From positions 88,234-152,233 of the forward strand of contig JAFXQK010000060.1 of NCBI GenBank assembly GCA_017527205.1: a stretch of DNA of 64,000 nt, given 5' to 3'. Of the stretch, positions 55,938 to 64,000 are shown piece by piece (positions within the stretch are counted from its first letter, which is position 1; every line of letters starts with the position of its first letter). Source of the DNA: Lachnospiraceae bacterium. GTDB lineage: Bacteria; Bacillota; Clostridia; Lachnospirales; Lachnospiraceae. A program made the position numbers and the translations under genes. Below the pieces are notes generated by a model. That model worked only from the letters and a program-made list of their open reading frames with translations, had not been told where the DNA came from and did not search any database.

Positions 55938-56387
55938 GTGAAGTGTCCCTATTGTAATCAGGAAAATACCCGCGTAATTGATTCCAGACCCGCAGAAGAC
56001 AACAATTCCATAAGGCGAAGAAGAGAATGTGATGAATGCGGAAAGAGATTTACCACATATGAGAAGATCGAGACGATTCCGTTGATCATCATCAAGAAGG
56101 ACAATAATCGTCAGACCTATGACAGGGAAAAGATTGAAGCAGGCGTTCTTCGTGCCTGTCATAAGCGCCCCGTCAGTGCAACGCAGCTGACCAATCTTGT
56201 CAATGAAGTGGAGAACGAGATTTTCAGCATGGAGGATAAGGAGATTCCGAGCCGTGTCATCGGTGAGCTTGTGATGAACAAGCTGAAGGATTTGGATGAA
56301 GTGGCTTACGTCAGGTTCGCTTCCGTTTATCGCGAATTCAAGGACATCAATACCTTCATGGATGAACTGAAGACTATGCTCAAATAA
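55938..56387 (+). CDS. nrdR: Transcriptional repressor NrdR
   Basis: 149 residues. NrdR represses ribonucleotide reductase genes according to nucleotide levels. Zinc ribbon: KCPYCNQENTRVIDSRPAEDNNSIRRRRECDECGKRFTTYEK; ATP-cone domain: VIKKDNNRQTYDREKIEAGVLRACHKRPVS-like residues 47-135. GTG start with AAGGAGG upstream. No ribonucleotide reductase is in this window. Confidence 0.95.
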   Translation: MKCPYCNQENTRVIDSRPAEDNNSIRRRRECDECGKRFTTYEKIETIPLIIIKKDNNRQTYDREKIEAGVLRACHKRPVSATQLTNLVNEVENEIFSMEDKEIPSRVIGELVMNKLKDLDEVAYVRFASVYREFKDINTFMDELKTMLK

Positions 56388-56408
56388 TTTCAAACACATA
56401 AACTATAG

Positions 56409-56437
56409 AACCGCAGGGAGTACCTGCGGTTTTTATA
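56409..56437 (+). terminator. Rho-independent terminator after nrdR
   Basis: AACCGCAGG (56409-56417) pairs with CCTGCGGTT (56423-56431), 5-nt loop, followed by TTTTATAT. Also faces the end of the minus-strand flippase gene. Confidence 0.88.
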
Positions 56438-56498
56438 TGTCTTTCTCTTCAAACGAACGAGAAAAGTTTTCTGCTCTTTTCGAAAGCGGTTGAAGGGT

Positions 56499-58034
56499 TC
56501 ACAAGTGCTTACAGGGCTGCTGAAAGAATCGATATAGGCAGATACCGTACAAAATGGATAGTAGTAGTTGCCCTGCAAGCATCCCCCAAAGATAGCCGCG
56601 GATGCCGACCAAAGGGATGGCCAGATAAACGAAGCCAAGGCGCACGAGAAGGCTAAGCACGTTAATCCCAAAGATCGTGCCCGCCTTCCCTAAGCCCTGT
56701 AATATGCTCGAGAGCGTTACGTCGAGATAGAGGAAGGGGCAGATCCAGCCGAGGGTACGAATGCATCGTCCCGCAAGAACGCTGTGAAACATGACCTCCC
56801 CTAGCCATGGGCCAAGAAGGACAAAGCCCGTCAGGCAGGCAAACCCCATGAGCAGGCAGTATTTAAGGGTGCGAAAGGTCAGTGATCTCACGGCATTCAT
56901 TTTTTGCTGGCAATAGTTTTCGGAGATCATGGGCAGGAGCATGACCGCAATGGAGCCAGTCAGGGCATTGGGAAAAAAGATGAGCGGCAGGGCCATTCCG
57001 GTCAGCACGCCATAGACGGCAAGGGAGCCCTCCGTCGTATAGCCATAGGCGCGAAGCATTGCAGGGATGGCAACGGATTCCGCACTTCCAAGAAAAGTAA
57101 GGGTAAGGCGGTTGGCCGTTAGGGGGAGTGCCATGGAGAGCAAGCCTCCGTAGATCTCGCGCCAGGAGAAGTTACAAGGCAATGGTCTGGGAGAGGATGG
57201 AATTGGGGAGATCGCATTTTGAAGCGACGTGGCATTTTGAGACAAGGTTTTGCCACGCACCGGCGTGGTATTTTGACGTATGGCAAATGAGATTAGATGG
57301 CGGCTATTGCCACTGGTTTTTCCAGAGGAAGCTTGCGGCGAAAAGTAAGGGAAAAAGGTCAGGATGGCTACGGCCATGCTGGCAAGCTCTCCCAAGGCGA
57401 GACCGAAGACGGCCGTACTGATGGAAGGGACCACGCCGCGTGCAAGGTCGCCAGAGGTCATGAGAAAGACGCAACCAACGCGGGTGAGCTGTTCAATGAT
57501 TTGTGCGAGGGATGGAAGCCCCGCTTTTTTCATGCCATAAAACCATCCGTTGATGCAGGCGTGAATGCCAACGAAGGGAAAGGAAAAGGCAATAATTTGA
57601 AGGAGCCGAATGGTTCGCTCGTCCTTAAGAAGATAAATACCGATGGGCTCAGCCATGACATAGGTCAGAAAGGTACATAGTAAAGACAGGGGGAGGGAAA
57701 TGGTGAGGGCAGCCCAGAAAGGCTTTTTTGTCAGAGGGTGCCTGATGTCGGAATGCTTTGTCGCAAGCTCTGCCGTGAGTTTTGAAACAGCGGTCTGGTA
57801 TCCTGCGGCGGTCAGCGAGAAGGAGAGGGCAATGACGGGACTGATCAGCTGATAGATCCCCATGTTTTCCTCCCCGTAAAGGCGGGATAAATAAATGCGA
57901 TAGAAAAAGCCGATGAGACGGCTGACAAGTCCTGTCAGGGTCAGAATGAAGGTTCCGGTAATCAGTGGCCGGCAGGTGATTTTTTTGAGTCTGCAAAGCA
58001 AGAAATTCATAGGCGTCATCCAATTTTCTTCCAT
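56499..58034 (-). CDS. MOP-family polysaccharide flippase, SpoVB/MurJ-like
   Basis: 511 residues with about 12-14 membrane spans. LTGLVSRLIGFFYRIYLSRLYGEENMGIYQL at the N-terminus and PLIFFPNALTGSIAVMLLPMISE in the middle are typical of the SpoVB/MurJ branch, which exports lipid-linked sugars or affects spore cortex synthesis. A polar, Ser/Asn/Pro-rich insertion of about 60 residues (~232-292) splits the two halves, with repeated ATTTTGA-like blocks and a CCACGC/GCGTGG palindrome at 57230-57285. Start unsure between 58034 and the in-frame ATG at 58016. Confidence 0.87.
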   Translation of the reverse strand: MEENWMTPMNFLLCRLKKITCRPLITGTFILTLTGLVSRLIGFFYRIYLSRLYGEENMGIYQLISPVIALSFSLTAAGYQTAVSKLTAELATKHSDIRHPLTKKPFWAALTISLPLSLLCTFLTYVMAEPIGIYLLKDERTIRLLQIIAFSFPFVGIHACINGWFYGMKKAGLPSLAQIIEQLTRVGCVFLMTSGDLARGVVPSISTAVFGLALGELASMAVAILTFFPYFSPQASSGKTSGNSRHLISFAIRQNTTPVRGKTLSQNATSLQNAISPIPSSPRPLPCNFSWREIYGGLLSMALPLTANRLTLTFLGSAESVAIPAMLRAYGYTTEGSLAVYGVLTGMALPLIFFPNALTGSIAVMLLPMISENYCQQKMNAVRSLTFRTLKYCLLMGFACLTGFVLLGPWLGEVMFHSVLAGRCIRTLGWICPFLYLDVTLSSILQGLGKAGTIFGINVLSLLVRLGFVYLAIPLVGIRGYLWGMLAGQLLLSILYGICLYRFFQQPCKHL

Positions 58035-58078
58035 GGGGCAAATAGACTTCTTACCGTAATCATACGCAAAAGTCGTTA

Positions 58079-58108
58079 TTGAAAGAACGGGAGAAATAAT
58101 GGTATACT
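58079..58108 (+). promoter_or_regulatory. Predicted promoter of the desulfurase-mnmA fusion gene
   Basis: TTGAAA (58079-58084), 18-bp spacer, TATACT (58103-58108), about 88 bp before the ATG at 58196. Confidence 0.62.
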
Positions 58109-58195
58109 ACGGATGAATGGAAATTGGAAGCAAAATAGAAGCAAAAGAGAAGTAATTGAAAACGAAGGACAGACATCATACGGAGCAAAGGAATT

Positions 58196-60463
58196 ATGAT
58201 ATATTTTGATAATGCGGCGACCACAAAATTAAATCCGGAGGTACTGGATGCGATGCTTCCCTATCTGCGGGAGGAATATGGGAATCCCAGTGCGATTTAC
58301 TCCTTGGGAAGCCATGCGAAGAGGGCCCTGGCAAATGGAAGGAGGCAGGTCGCGAAGCTGATTGGCGCACAGCCGGAGGAGATCTTCTTTACCTCTGGCG
58401 GATCGGAAAGTGATAACTGGGCCATTTTTGCCGCAACGGAGCTGGAAAGTGGAAAGGGCAGGCACGTCATTACCTCAAAGATAGAACATCATGCGGTTTT
58501 AAATGCCTGTCACGCCTTGGAGAAAAAAGGATACGAAGTAACCTATCTGGGCGTTGACGAGGAGGGACGCGTCTCTCCCAAGGAGCTGGAGAAGGCCATT
58601 CGGCCGGACACGATTTTGATCAGCATCATGTATGCCAATAATGAGGTGGGAACGATTCAGCCCATAGCGGAGATTGGTGAGATTGCCAGAAGACATGGAA
58701 TCCTGTTTCACGTAGATGCCGTGCAGGCTTTTGGACATTTGCCGATCGACGTACCTTCCATGAAGATCGACATGCTAAGTGCAAGTGCGCATAAGCTCCA
58801 TGGACCAAAGGGCGTAGGACTTTTGTATGTCCGTAAGGAGCTAAGGATGAATCCCATGATTTACGGCGGAACGCAGGAGCGGGGGCGCAGGGCAGGAACG
58901 GAGAATGTCGCAGGGATCGTCGGCTTTGGAAAGGCGGCAGAGCTTGCCATGGAGGGCATGGAGCAGGCAAGGGAGAAGGTGGCCGTGCTATCTAAGCATA
59001 TGGTGGAGCGTTTGGAAACGGAAATCGCCGACGTTAAGGTGAACGGAAAAGGGGCGGAGCGGTTGCCGGGACATGTCAGTGTCTGCATTCCTCCCGTAGA
59101 AGGGGAATCTGTTTTAATCCAGCTGGACATGCACGGGATCTGTGCATCCAGCGGATCGGCTTGTACCATCGGCAGCAGCGAGCCATCGCACGTCCTGCTT
59201 GCCATGGGACGGAGCCTTGAGGAGGCGAAGGGCTCCCTTCGTTTTACACTGTGTGAAGAGAATACAATGGCGGAAGTGGATGAGGTTGTAGATGTCTTAA
59301 AGGAGATTGTTGATAGCATTCGGAAAATGATGGGATATCAGGAAAAGATGCCGATCCTTCAGGTGAAAAAAGAAAAGCCCAAGGTGGTTGTTGGCATGTC
59401 CGGAGGCGTGGATTCCTCCGTGGCGGCGCTGCTTTTAAAGGAGCAGGGCTATGACGTGATTGGCGTGACCATGCAGATTTGGCAGGATGAGAATTCTTGT
59501 CGCATTCAGGAAAATGGCGGGTGCTGCGGAGCCTCTGCCGTAGAGGATGCGAGAAGGGTTGCGCAGGTGCTTGACATTCCGTATTATGTCATGAATTTTA
59601 AGGACGTGTTTCAGAGGGAGGTCATCGAAGTATTTACGGAGGAGTATCTTTGCGGAAGAACGCCCAATCCCTGTATTTTGTGTAACCGGAAAGTAAAGTG
59701 GGAGGCACTGCTGCAAAGGAGCCTTACGCTTGGCGCAGAATATATTGCAACGGGACATTATGCGAGGATTTTGAGACTTCCGAATGGAAGATATTGTATC
59801 CGAAATTCCGTGACGGCAGCGAAGGATCAGACCTATGCGCTGTATAATCTGACGCAGGATCAGCTTGCACATACCTTGATGCCCGTGGGGGAATATGAAA
59901 AGACGACCATTCGTGAAATCGCGGCGAAGGCAGGGCTTCCCGTTGCAAACAAACCTGACAGCCAGGAAATCTGCTTTGTACCTGGGGATGACTACGCAGC
60001 TTTTATTGATCGGACGGCAGGAGAAAGGGTTCCCGGAGCAGGCAATTTTGTCACGCAGGACGGGATGATTCTTGGCAGGCATAAGGGGATCACGCACTAT
60101 ACCATCGGGCAGCGCCGCGGTTTGGAACTACCCATGGGACGTCGCGTATTCGTGACGGAGATTCGTCCGGAGACGAATGAGGTTGTGATCGGGGAGAATG
60201 AAGAGCTATTTGTAGATCGCGTAAAATGTGAAAAGCTCAACTTCATGTCCATTGAGGATCTGAAGGAGCCCATGCGCGTGAAGGCGAAGATCCGTTATAA
60301 TCATGGCGGGGAATATGGTACAATCGAGAAGATTGGAGACGACCTTGTGGAATGCCGTTTTGAGGCAAAGGTCAGGGCGGCTACGCCAGGCCAGGCCATC
60401 GTTTTTTATGACGGCGACCACGTGCTTGGCGGTGGCACGATTCTAAGGAATCAATGCAATTAA
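58196..60463 (+). CDS. Cysteine desulfurase fused to tRNA 2-thiouridylase MnmA
   Basis: 755 residues, two full enzymes. Residues ~1-380: NifS/IscS-type PLP desulfurase (YFDNAATTKLNPEVLDAM, TSGGSESDNWAI, HHAVLNAC, PLP lysine in SASAHKLHGPKGVG, persulfide cysteine in SSGSACTIGSSEPSH). Residues ~397-755: MnmA, with VVVGMSGGVDSSVAALLL (ATP PP-loop), GGCCGASAVEDARRVA, catalytic Cys in TPNPCILCNRKVKW and the second in PDSQEICFVPGDDY. The chain could release sulfur from cysteine and place it on U34 of tRNA directly. A ~20-residue charged linker joins them with no stop or frameshift. Confidence 0.93.
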   Translation: MIYFDNAATTKLNPEVLDAMLPYLREEYGNPSAIYSLGSHAKRALANGRRQVAKLIGAQPEEIFFTSGGSESDNWAIFAATELESGKGRHVITSKIEHHAVLNACHALEKKGYEVTYLGVDEEGRVSPKELEKAIRPDTILISIMYANNEVGTIQPIAEIGEIARRHGILFHVDAVQAFGHLPIDVPSMKIDMLSASAHKLHGPKGVGLLYVRKELRMNPMIYGGTQERGRRAGTENVAGIVGFGKAAELAMEGMEQAREKVAVLSKHMVERLETEIADVKVNGKGAERLPGHVSVCIPPVEGESVLIQLDMHGICASSGSACTIGSSEPSHVLLAMGRSLEEAKGSLRFTLCEENTMAEVDEVVDVLKEIVDSIRKMMGYQEKMPILQVKKEKPKVVVGMSGGVDSSVAALLLKEQGYDVIGVTMQIWQDENSCRIQENGGCCGASAVEDARRVAQVLDIPYYVMNFKDVFQREVIEVFTEEYLCGRTPNPCILCNRKVKWEALLQRSLTLGAEYIATGHYARILRLPNGRYCIRNSVTAAKDQTYALYNLTQDQLAHTLMPVGEYEKTTIREIAAKAGLPVANKPDSQEICFVPGDDYAAFIDRTAGERVPGAGNFVTQDGMILGRHKGITHYTIGQRRGLELPMGRRVFVTEIRPETNEVVIGENEELFVDRVKCEKLNFMSIEDLKEPMRVKAKIRYNHGGEYGTIEKIGDDLVECRFEAKVRAATPGQAIVFYDGDHVLGGGTILRNQCN

Positions 60464-60598
60464 TTATCACAATTCAGAAGCTCATGCGCAAAAGCCCTGA
60501 AAGCATGGCGTTTATGAGAATGGAGTTTCTCGCCATATGCAAAGACACTGGTTTCCATGCCGGCATGGGCAGATGTCTTCGCACGTGGCGATGAAAGG

Positions 60599-61417
60599 TT
60601 ACAGTTTGATGAACTGGGGCACGCGTTTTTCAAAGACGCAATAATATTTGAAGCCACATTCCTTCAAAGTCTCGGCGGCATGGTCGAAGGAGGCACCGAC
60701 AAACTTCTCGTCGTGTGAATCACTTCCGATCGTGATGACCTCGCCGCCAAGCTCGCGGTAGCGCTTAAGAATCCCCCGGCAGGGATGAAAATCTTTGCCA
60801 TGGGCAAGGCCTTTGGTATTGAGTTCAAGGCCTTTTTCTTTTTCGAGAAGCGTTGTCAGAATGGGATCGATCACGTCTTTGTAGCCTTCGTAGCTATAGT
60901 CGCGATCACCATTTGGACCATAGCGCACAACATAATCCAGATGGCCGTACACGTCGAAATTCTGAAATTTCTTTATATTCTCCAAAATGGACTCGAAGTA
61001 TTCTCGAAAAGCTTCCTCCTCGGTGCGACCCTCGAAAAAGTTCGGGTAATACGGATCCTTTCCGTGACAGACGTGAGAGGAGCCGATGATAAAATCGAAA
61101 TCATGGCTTTTCGCAAAAACGGCATTTTGGCGAAAGCATTCCGGCTGGAGACCGAGCTCCACGCCAAAAAGTATTTGAATTTGATCCGCATATTTCTCCT
61201 TTAGCTGGATCAGCTCGTACAGATAAGAATCCGCATTCAGCAGAAAGATGGAACCGGGCTCCCCATCGGGGGAATCAGGATAATTAAAATCGTTATGCTC
61301 GGTAAAGCATATGGTTTTCAGCCCAAGCCCGATGGCGCGTTCAATGATGCGTTCCATGGGACAGTCCGAATCTCCGGAATGATGGCTGTGAAGATGGCAG
61401 TCTGCTAAGATTGGCAT
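60599..61417 (-). CDS. PHP-domain histidinol-phosphatase-like protein
   Basis: 272 residues of the PHP (polymerase and histidinol phosphatase) family, HisK type. Metal-binding motifs: ADCHLHSHHSGDSDCPMERI at the N-terminus, FTEHNDFNYP, LFGVELGLQPEC, IGSSHVCHGKD, YGHLDYVVRYG and ITIGSDSHDEKFVG. The best-supported function is dephosphorylation of L-histidinol phosphate, but PHP phosphoesterases vary in substrate. ATG 61417 has GGAGG 9 nt upstream. The frame is open to 61462. Confidence 0.88.
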   Translation of the reverse strand: MPILADCHLHSHHSGDSDCPMERIIERAIGLGLKTICFTEHNDFNYPDSPDGEPGSIFLLNADSYLYELIQLKEKYADQIQILFGVELGLQPECFRQNAVFAKSHDFDFIIGSSHVCHGKDPYYPNFFEGRTEEEAFREYFESILENIKKFQNFDVYGHLDYVVRYGPNGDRDYSYEGYKDVIDPILTTLLEKEKGLELNTKGLAHGKDFHPCRGILKRYRELGGEVITIGSDSHDEKFVGASFDHAAETLKECGFKYYCVFEKRVPQFIKL

Positions 61418-61593
61418 GGCTAAAATCCTCCGTTTCGTCATTTTTTGCAGGTCACTGCTCATTTTTCGTGCGGCGTCAGGGCACGGCAGTGAGGTTAATA
61501 TGGTTACTATAGCAGATTTTTAGAGAAAAAACATCCAAAATATAAACAAACGGTAAATTTTTTCAGAATTGGAAATTATTTTGTCTTTATCTC

Positions 61594-61622
61594 TTGAATT
61601 TTCAATGGGAATCAAGTAAAAT
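61594..61622 (+). promoter_or_regulatory. Predicted promoter of gapA
   Basis: TTGAAT (61594-61599), 17-bp spacer, TAAAAT (61617-61622), giving a leader of about 95 nt before the ATG at 61724. The region 61463-61593 holds no gene. Confidence 0.68.
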
Positions 61623-61638
61623 AGGTTTGCTGATAAAA

Positions 61639-61691
61639 TTTTGACAATCTAAGAAGGACAGGTTATGCCGAAACCCTGAAAATTGTCAAAA
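61639..61691. promoter_or_regulatory. Inverted repeat in the gapA leader
   Basis: TTTTGACAAT (61639-61648) and its exact complement ATTGTCAAAA (61682-61691) flank 33 nt. It lies between the promoter and the ATG, so it could be a repressor operator (as for CggR-type control of gapA) or a leader hairpin. Confidence 0.55.
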
Positions 61692-61723
61692 CAAATAAAT
61701 TTCATTTTTAGGAGGAATCTAAA

Positions 61724-62761
61724 ATGGCAGTAAAAGTTGCGATTAATGGTTTTGGCCGTATTGGTCGTCTGGCATTCAGACAGATGTTCGGAGCACCTGG
61801 TTATGAGGTTGTTGCAATCAACGATCTTACCAAGCCCTCCATGCTTGCTCAGCTTCTGAAGTATGATACCGCACAGGGCGGATATTGCGGAAAGATCGGT
61901 GAGAATCTTCATACCGTATCCGCTGACGACGAGGCTGGTACCCTTACCGTTGATGGTAAGACCCTGAAGATCTACGCTATGGCTAAGGCTAACGAGCTTC
62001 CTTGGGGAGAGATCGGCGTAGACGTTGTTCTTGAGTGTACTGGTTTCTACTGCTCCAAGGAGAAGAGCCAGGCTCACATCGATGCAGGCGCAAAGAAGGT
62101 TGTTATTTCCGCACCCGCTGGTAACGATCTGAAGACCATCGTATTCTCCGTAAACGAGAAGACCCTGACCGCTGACGATCAGATCATTTCCGCTGCATCC
62201 TGCACCACCAACTGCCTTGCACCTATGGCTAAGGCTCTGAACGATTACGCTCCCATCCAGAGCGGTATCATGAGCACCATCCATGCATATACCGGTGACC
62301 AGATGATCCTTGACGGTCCTCACAGAAAGGGTGACCTTCGTCGTGCTCGTGCAGGCGCTGCTAACATCGTTCCTAACAGCACCGGCGCTGCAAAGGCAAT
62401 CGGCCTTGTTATCCCTGAGCTGAACGGCAAGCTGATCGGTTCCGCACAGCGTGTTCCCGTTCCTACCGGTTCCACCACCATCCTTACCGCTGTTGTTAAG
62501 GGCGCTAACGTAACCAAGGAAGGCATCAACGCTGCAATGAAGGCTGCTGCTTCCGAGTCCTTCGGTTACAACGAGGATCAGATCGTTTCTTCCGACGTTA
62601 TCGGTATGAGATTTGGTTCCCTGTTCGATGCAACCCAGACCATGGTTTCCAAGATCGATGACGAGACCTTCCAGGTACAGGTTGTTTCATGGTATGACAA
62701 CGAGAACTCCTACACCAGCCAGATGGTTCGTACCATTAAGTACTTCGCTGAGCTGAACTAA
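61724..62761 (+). CDS. gapA: Glyceraldehyde-3-phosphate dehydrogenase
   Basis: 345 residues; oxidises and phosphorylates glyceraldehyde-3-phosphate with NAD+. Rossmann start [17 protein letters not shown], catalytic cysteine in [40 protein letters not shown] and [21 protein letters not shown] lies upstream. Codon choice is strongly biased (many CTT, GTT, ACC, AAG), as expected for high expression. It precedes pgk. Confidence 0.97.
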   Translation: MAVKVAINGFGRIGRLAFRQMFGAPGYEVVAINDLTKPSMLAQLLKYDTAQGGYCGKIGENLHTVSADDEAGTLTVDGKTLKIYAMAKANELPWGEIGVDVVLECTGFYCSKEKSQAHIDAGAKKVVISAPAGNDLKTIVFSVNEKTLTADDQIISAASCTTNCLAPMAKALNDYAPIQSGIMSTIHAYTGDQMILDGPHRKGDLRRARAGAANIVPNSTGAAKAIGLVIPELNGKLIGSAQRVPVPTGSTTILTAVVKGANVTKEGINAAMKAAASESFGYNEDQIVSSDVIGMRFGSLFDATQTMVSKIDDETFQVQVVSWYDNENSYTSQMVRTIKYFAELN

Positions 62762-62784
62762 GAGTTATCCAAAAAGAGACCTTA

Positions 62785-62811
62785 GGGGTCCGGTCGTATG
62801 GACCGGGCCCC
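62785..62811 (+). terminator. Hairpin between gapA and pgk
   Basis: GGGGTCCGGTC (62785-62795) pairs with GACCGGGCCCC (62801-62811) over 11 bp with one G.T pair and a 5-nt loop, followed by only TTT. A partial terminator or a processing/stability hairpin separating the two glycolytic genes is likely. Confidence 0.7.
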
Positions 62812-62847
62812 TTTGAACTTTAAACTATAATAATGGAGGATCCTAAA

Positions 62848-64000
62848 ATGAGCTTAAACAAGAAATCCGTAGACGACATTAATGCAAAGGGCAAGCGCGT
62901 TCTCGTAAGATGTGACTTCAACGTTCCCCTGAAGGATGGCGTGATCACTGACGAGACCCGTATCGTTGCAGCTCTGCCAACCATCAAGAAGCTGATCAAT
63001 GACGGCGGCAAGGTAATCCTTTGCTCCCATCTTGGAAAGGTAAAGGACGGCCCTAATGAGAAGGAGTCCCTTGCACCTGTTGCAAAGAGACTTTCCGAGA
63101 AGCTTGGCAAGGAGGTTGTTTTCGTAGCTGATTACAACGTAACCGGCGAAGCAGCTACCAAGGCCGTAGAGAATATGAAGGAAGGAGACGTTGTACTGCT
63201 TCAGAACACTCGTTTCCGCGGCAAGGAAGAGACCAAGAACGGAGAGGAGTTCTCCAAGGAACTGGCTGATCTTGCTGATCTGTATGTTTGTGACGCATTC
63301 GGTTCTTCCCACAGAGCACACGCTTCCGTGGAAGGCGTTACCAAGTTTATCACCGCAAAGGGCGGCGAGAACGTTGTTGGTTATCTGATGCAGAAGGAAA
63401 TCGACTTCCTTGGCAATGCAGTTGAGAATCCTGTTCGTCCTTTCGTAGCCATCCTTGGCGGCGCAAAGGTTGCTGATAAGCTGAACGTTATCTCTAACCT
63501 GCTTGAGAAGTGCGATACCCTGATCATCGGCGGCGGCATGGCTTACACCTTCTTAAAGGCACAGGGCTATGAAATTGGTAAGTCCCTGGTTGACAATGAG
63601 AAGATTGAGTACTGCAAGGAGATGATGGAGAAGGCAAAGAAGCTTGGAAAGAAGCTGCTTCTTCCCGTTGACTCCGTTACCATTGCTGAGTTCCCGAATC
63701 CTATCGATGCTCCTGTTGAGACTCAGGTTTATGACGTTGCTAACATGCCCGCAGACAGAGAGGGTTGCGATATCGGACCGAAGACCGCTGCTCTGTATGC
63801 TGAAGCCGTAAAGAGCGCTAAGACCGTTGTTTGGAACGGACCTATGGGCGTATTCGAGAATCCTACTCTGGCAGCTGGTACCATTGCAGTAGCAAAGGCT
63901 CTTGCTGAGACTGATGCAACCACGATCATTGGCGGCGGTGATTCCGCATCCGCAGTAAATAACCTTGGCTTTGGCGACAAGATGAGCCACATCTCCACCG
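62848..64000 (+). CDS. pgk: Phosphoglycerate kinase (partial, runs off the right edge)
   Basis: Transfers phosphate from 1,3-bisphosphoglycerate to ADP. About 384 residues are visible; the frame is open to the window end, so the C-terminal few percent is missing. Signatures: [16 protein letters not shown] with the family's RxDFNVP motif, [18 protein letters not shown] (basic patch), [41 protein letters not shown] and [15 protein letters not shown] lies about 8 nt before the ATG. Codon bias resembles gapA. Confidence 0.97.
   Translation, partial: MSLNKKSVDDINAKGKRVLVRCDFNVPLKDGVITDETRIVAALPTIKKLINDGGKVILCSHLGKVKDGPNEKESLAPVAKRLSEKLGKEVVFVADYNVTGEAATKAVENMKEGDVVLLQNTRFRGKEETKNGEEFSKELADLADLYVCDAFGSSHRAHASVEGVTKFITAKGGENVVGYLMQKEIDFLGNAVENPVRPFVAILGGAKVADKLNVISNLLEKCDTLIIGGGMAYTFLKAQGYEIGKSLVDNEKIEYCKEMMEKAKKLGKKLLLPVDSVTIAEFPNPIDAPVETQVYDVANMPADREGCDIGPKTAALYAEAVKSAKTVVWNGPMGVFENPTLAAGTIAVAKALAETDATTIIGGGDSASAVNNLGFGDKMSHIST

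Noticed and set aside
58196..60463. Fusion of desulfurase and MnmA as an assembly artefact
   Set aside because: The linker is open, charged and has no homopolymer long enough to suggest an obvious indel beyond an A6; both domains are complete. Kept as a real fusion, with resequencing listed as a test.

Overview
The window reads as a chromosomal segment of an anaerobic, endospore-forming Firmicute, most likely a Lachnospiraceae-type clostridium. This rests on the anaerobic (cobalt-early) cobalamin pathway (CbiD, CbiG, CbiH), sporulation genes (spoIIGA, sigE, sigG, a SpoVB-like flippase, a ylmC/ymxH-like gene, a SpoVD/FtsI-like PBP), the mraZ-type division cluster, and small families familiar from that group (DUF6483-, DUF6935- and DUF4177-like). 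No rRNA, tRNA, CRISPR, phage, integrase or insertion sequence was recognised. Gene density is high and almost everything is on the + strand.

Layout. 1-27 kb is a long, interrupted cobalamin island: cobT (cut by the left edge), cobU, cobS, a second short CobU-like gene, two histidine phosphatases, cbiB, cobD, cbiC, cbiD, cbiF, cbiG, cbiH, a cbiJ-cbiE-cbiT triple fusion, cbiA and a cysteine-rich partner. Unrelated genes are interleaved: a GGDEF cyclase, a C69 dipeptidase, a YjbR-MGMT fusion, a carbonic anhydrase, a thioesterase, a Nudix-HD fusion, a serine hydrolase, a DUF4874/DUF4832 protein and an Ldh2 dehydrogenase. The cobaltochelatase, CbiL, CbiP and the cobalt adenosyltransferase are not in view. 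27-31 kb holds a DUF6935-like protein, an acyltransferase, a PAP2-like membrane protein and ychF. 31.3-43.4 kb is the division and wall cluster mraZ-rsmH-ftsL-pbp-pbp-murD-ftsW-murA-ftsQ-ftsZ; it has a clear promoter with MraZ boxes but lacks mraY and murG. 43.4-49.4 kb is the spoIIGA-sigE sporulation module, then a lacZ-type beta-galactosidase and an inverted sigG. 49.5-61.4 kb is mixed: an AAA ATPase, a GGDEF remnant, ptsI, a GAF-GGDEF cyclase, a GH43 glycosidase, ylmC, nrdR, a flippase, a cysteine desulfurase-MnmA fusion and a PHP phosphatase. The right edge enters glycolysis (gapA, then pgk cut by the edge).

The most unusual observations are: (1) three copies of an exactly 75-bp hairpin element (470-544, 6539-6613, 13930-14004), aligning without gaps and showing seven compensated base-pair changes; (2) a 755-residue cysteine desulfurase-MnmA fusion that would join sulfur donor and tRNA thiolase in one chain; (3) a dnaX-like A AAA AAG tract at the end of spoIIGA where a -1 shift restores the expected ATGA overlap with sigE; (4) in-frame repeat or low-complexity expansions inside several conserved enzymes, most clearly three 42-bp units within cbiD; (5) a five-box, 10-bp-periodic MraZ operator and a spoIIG-like promoter with a 21-bp spacer.
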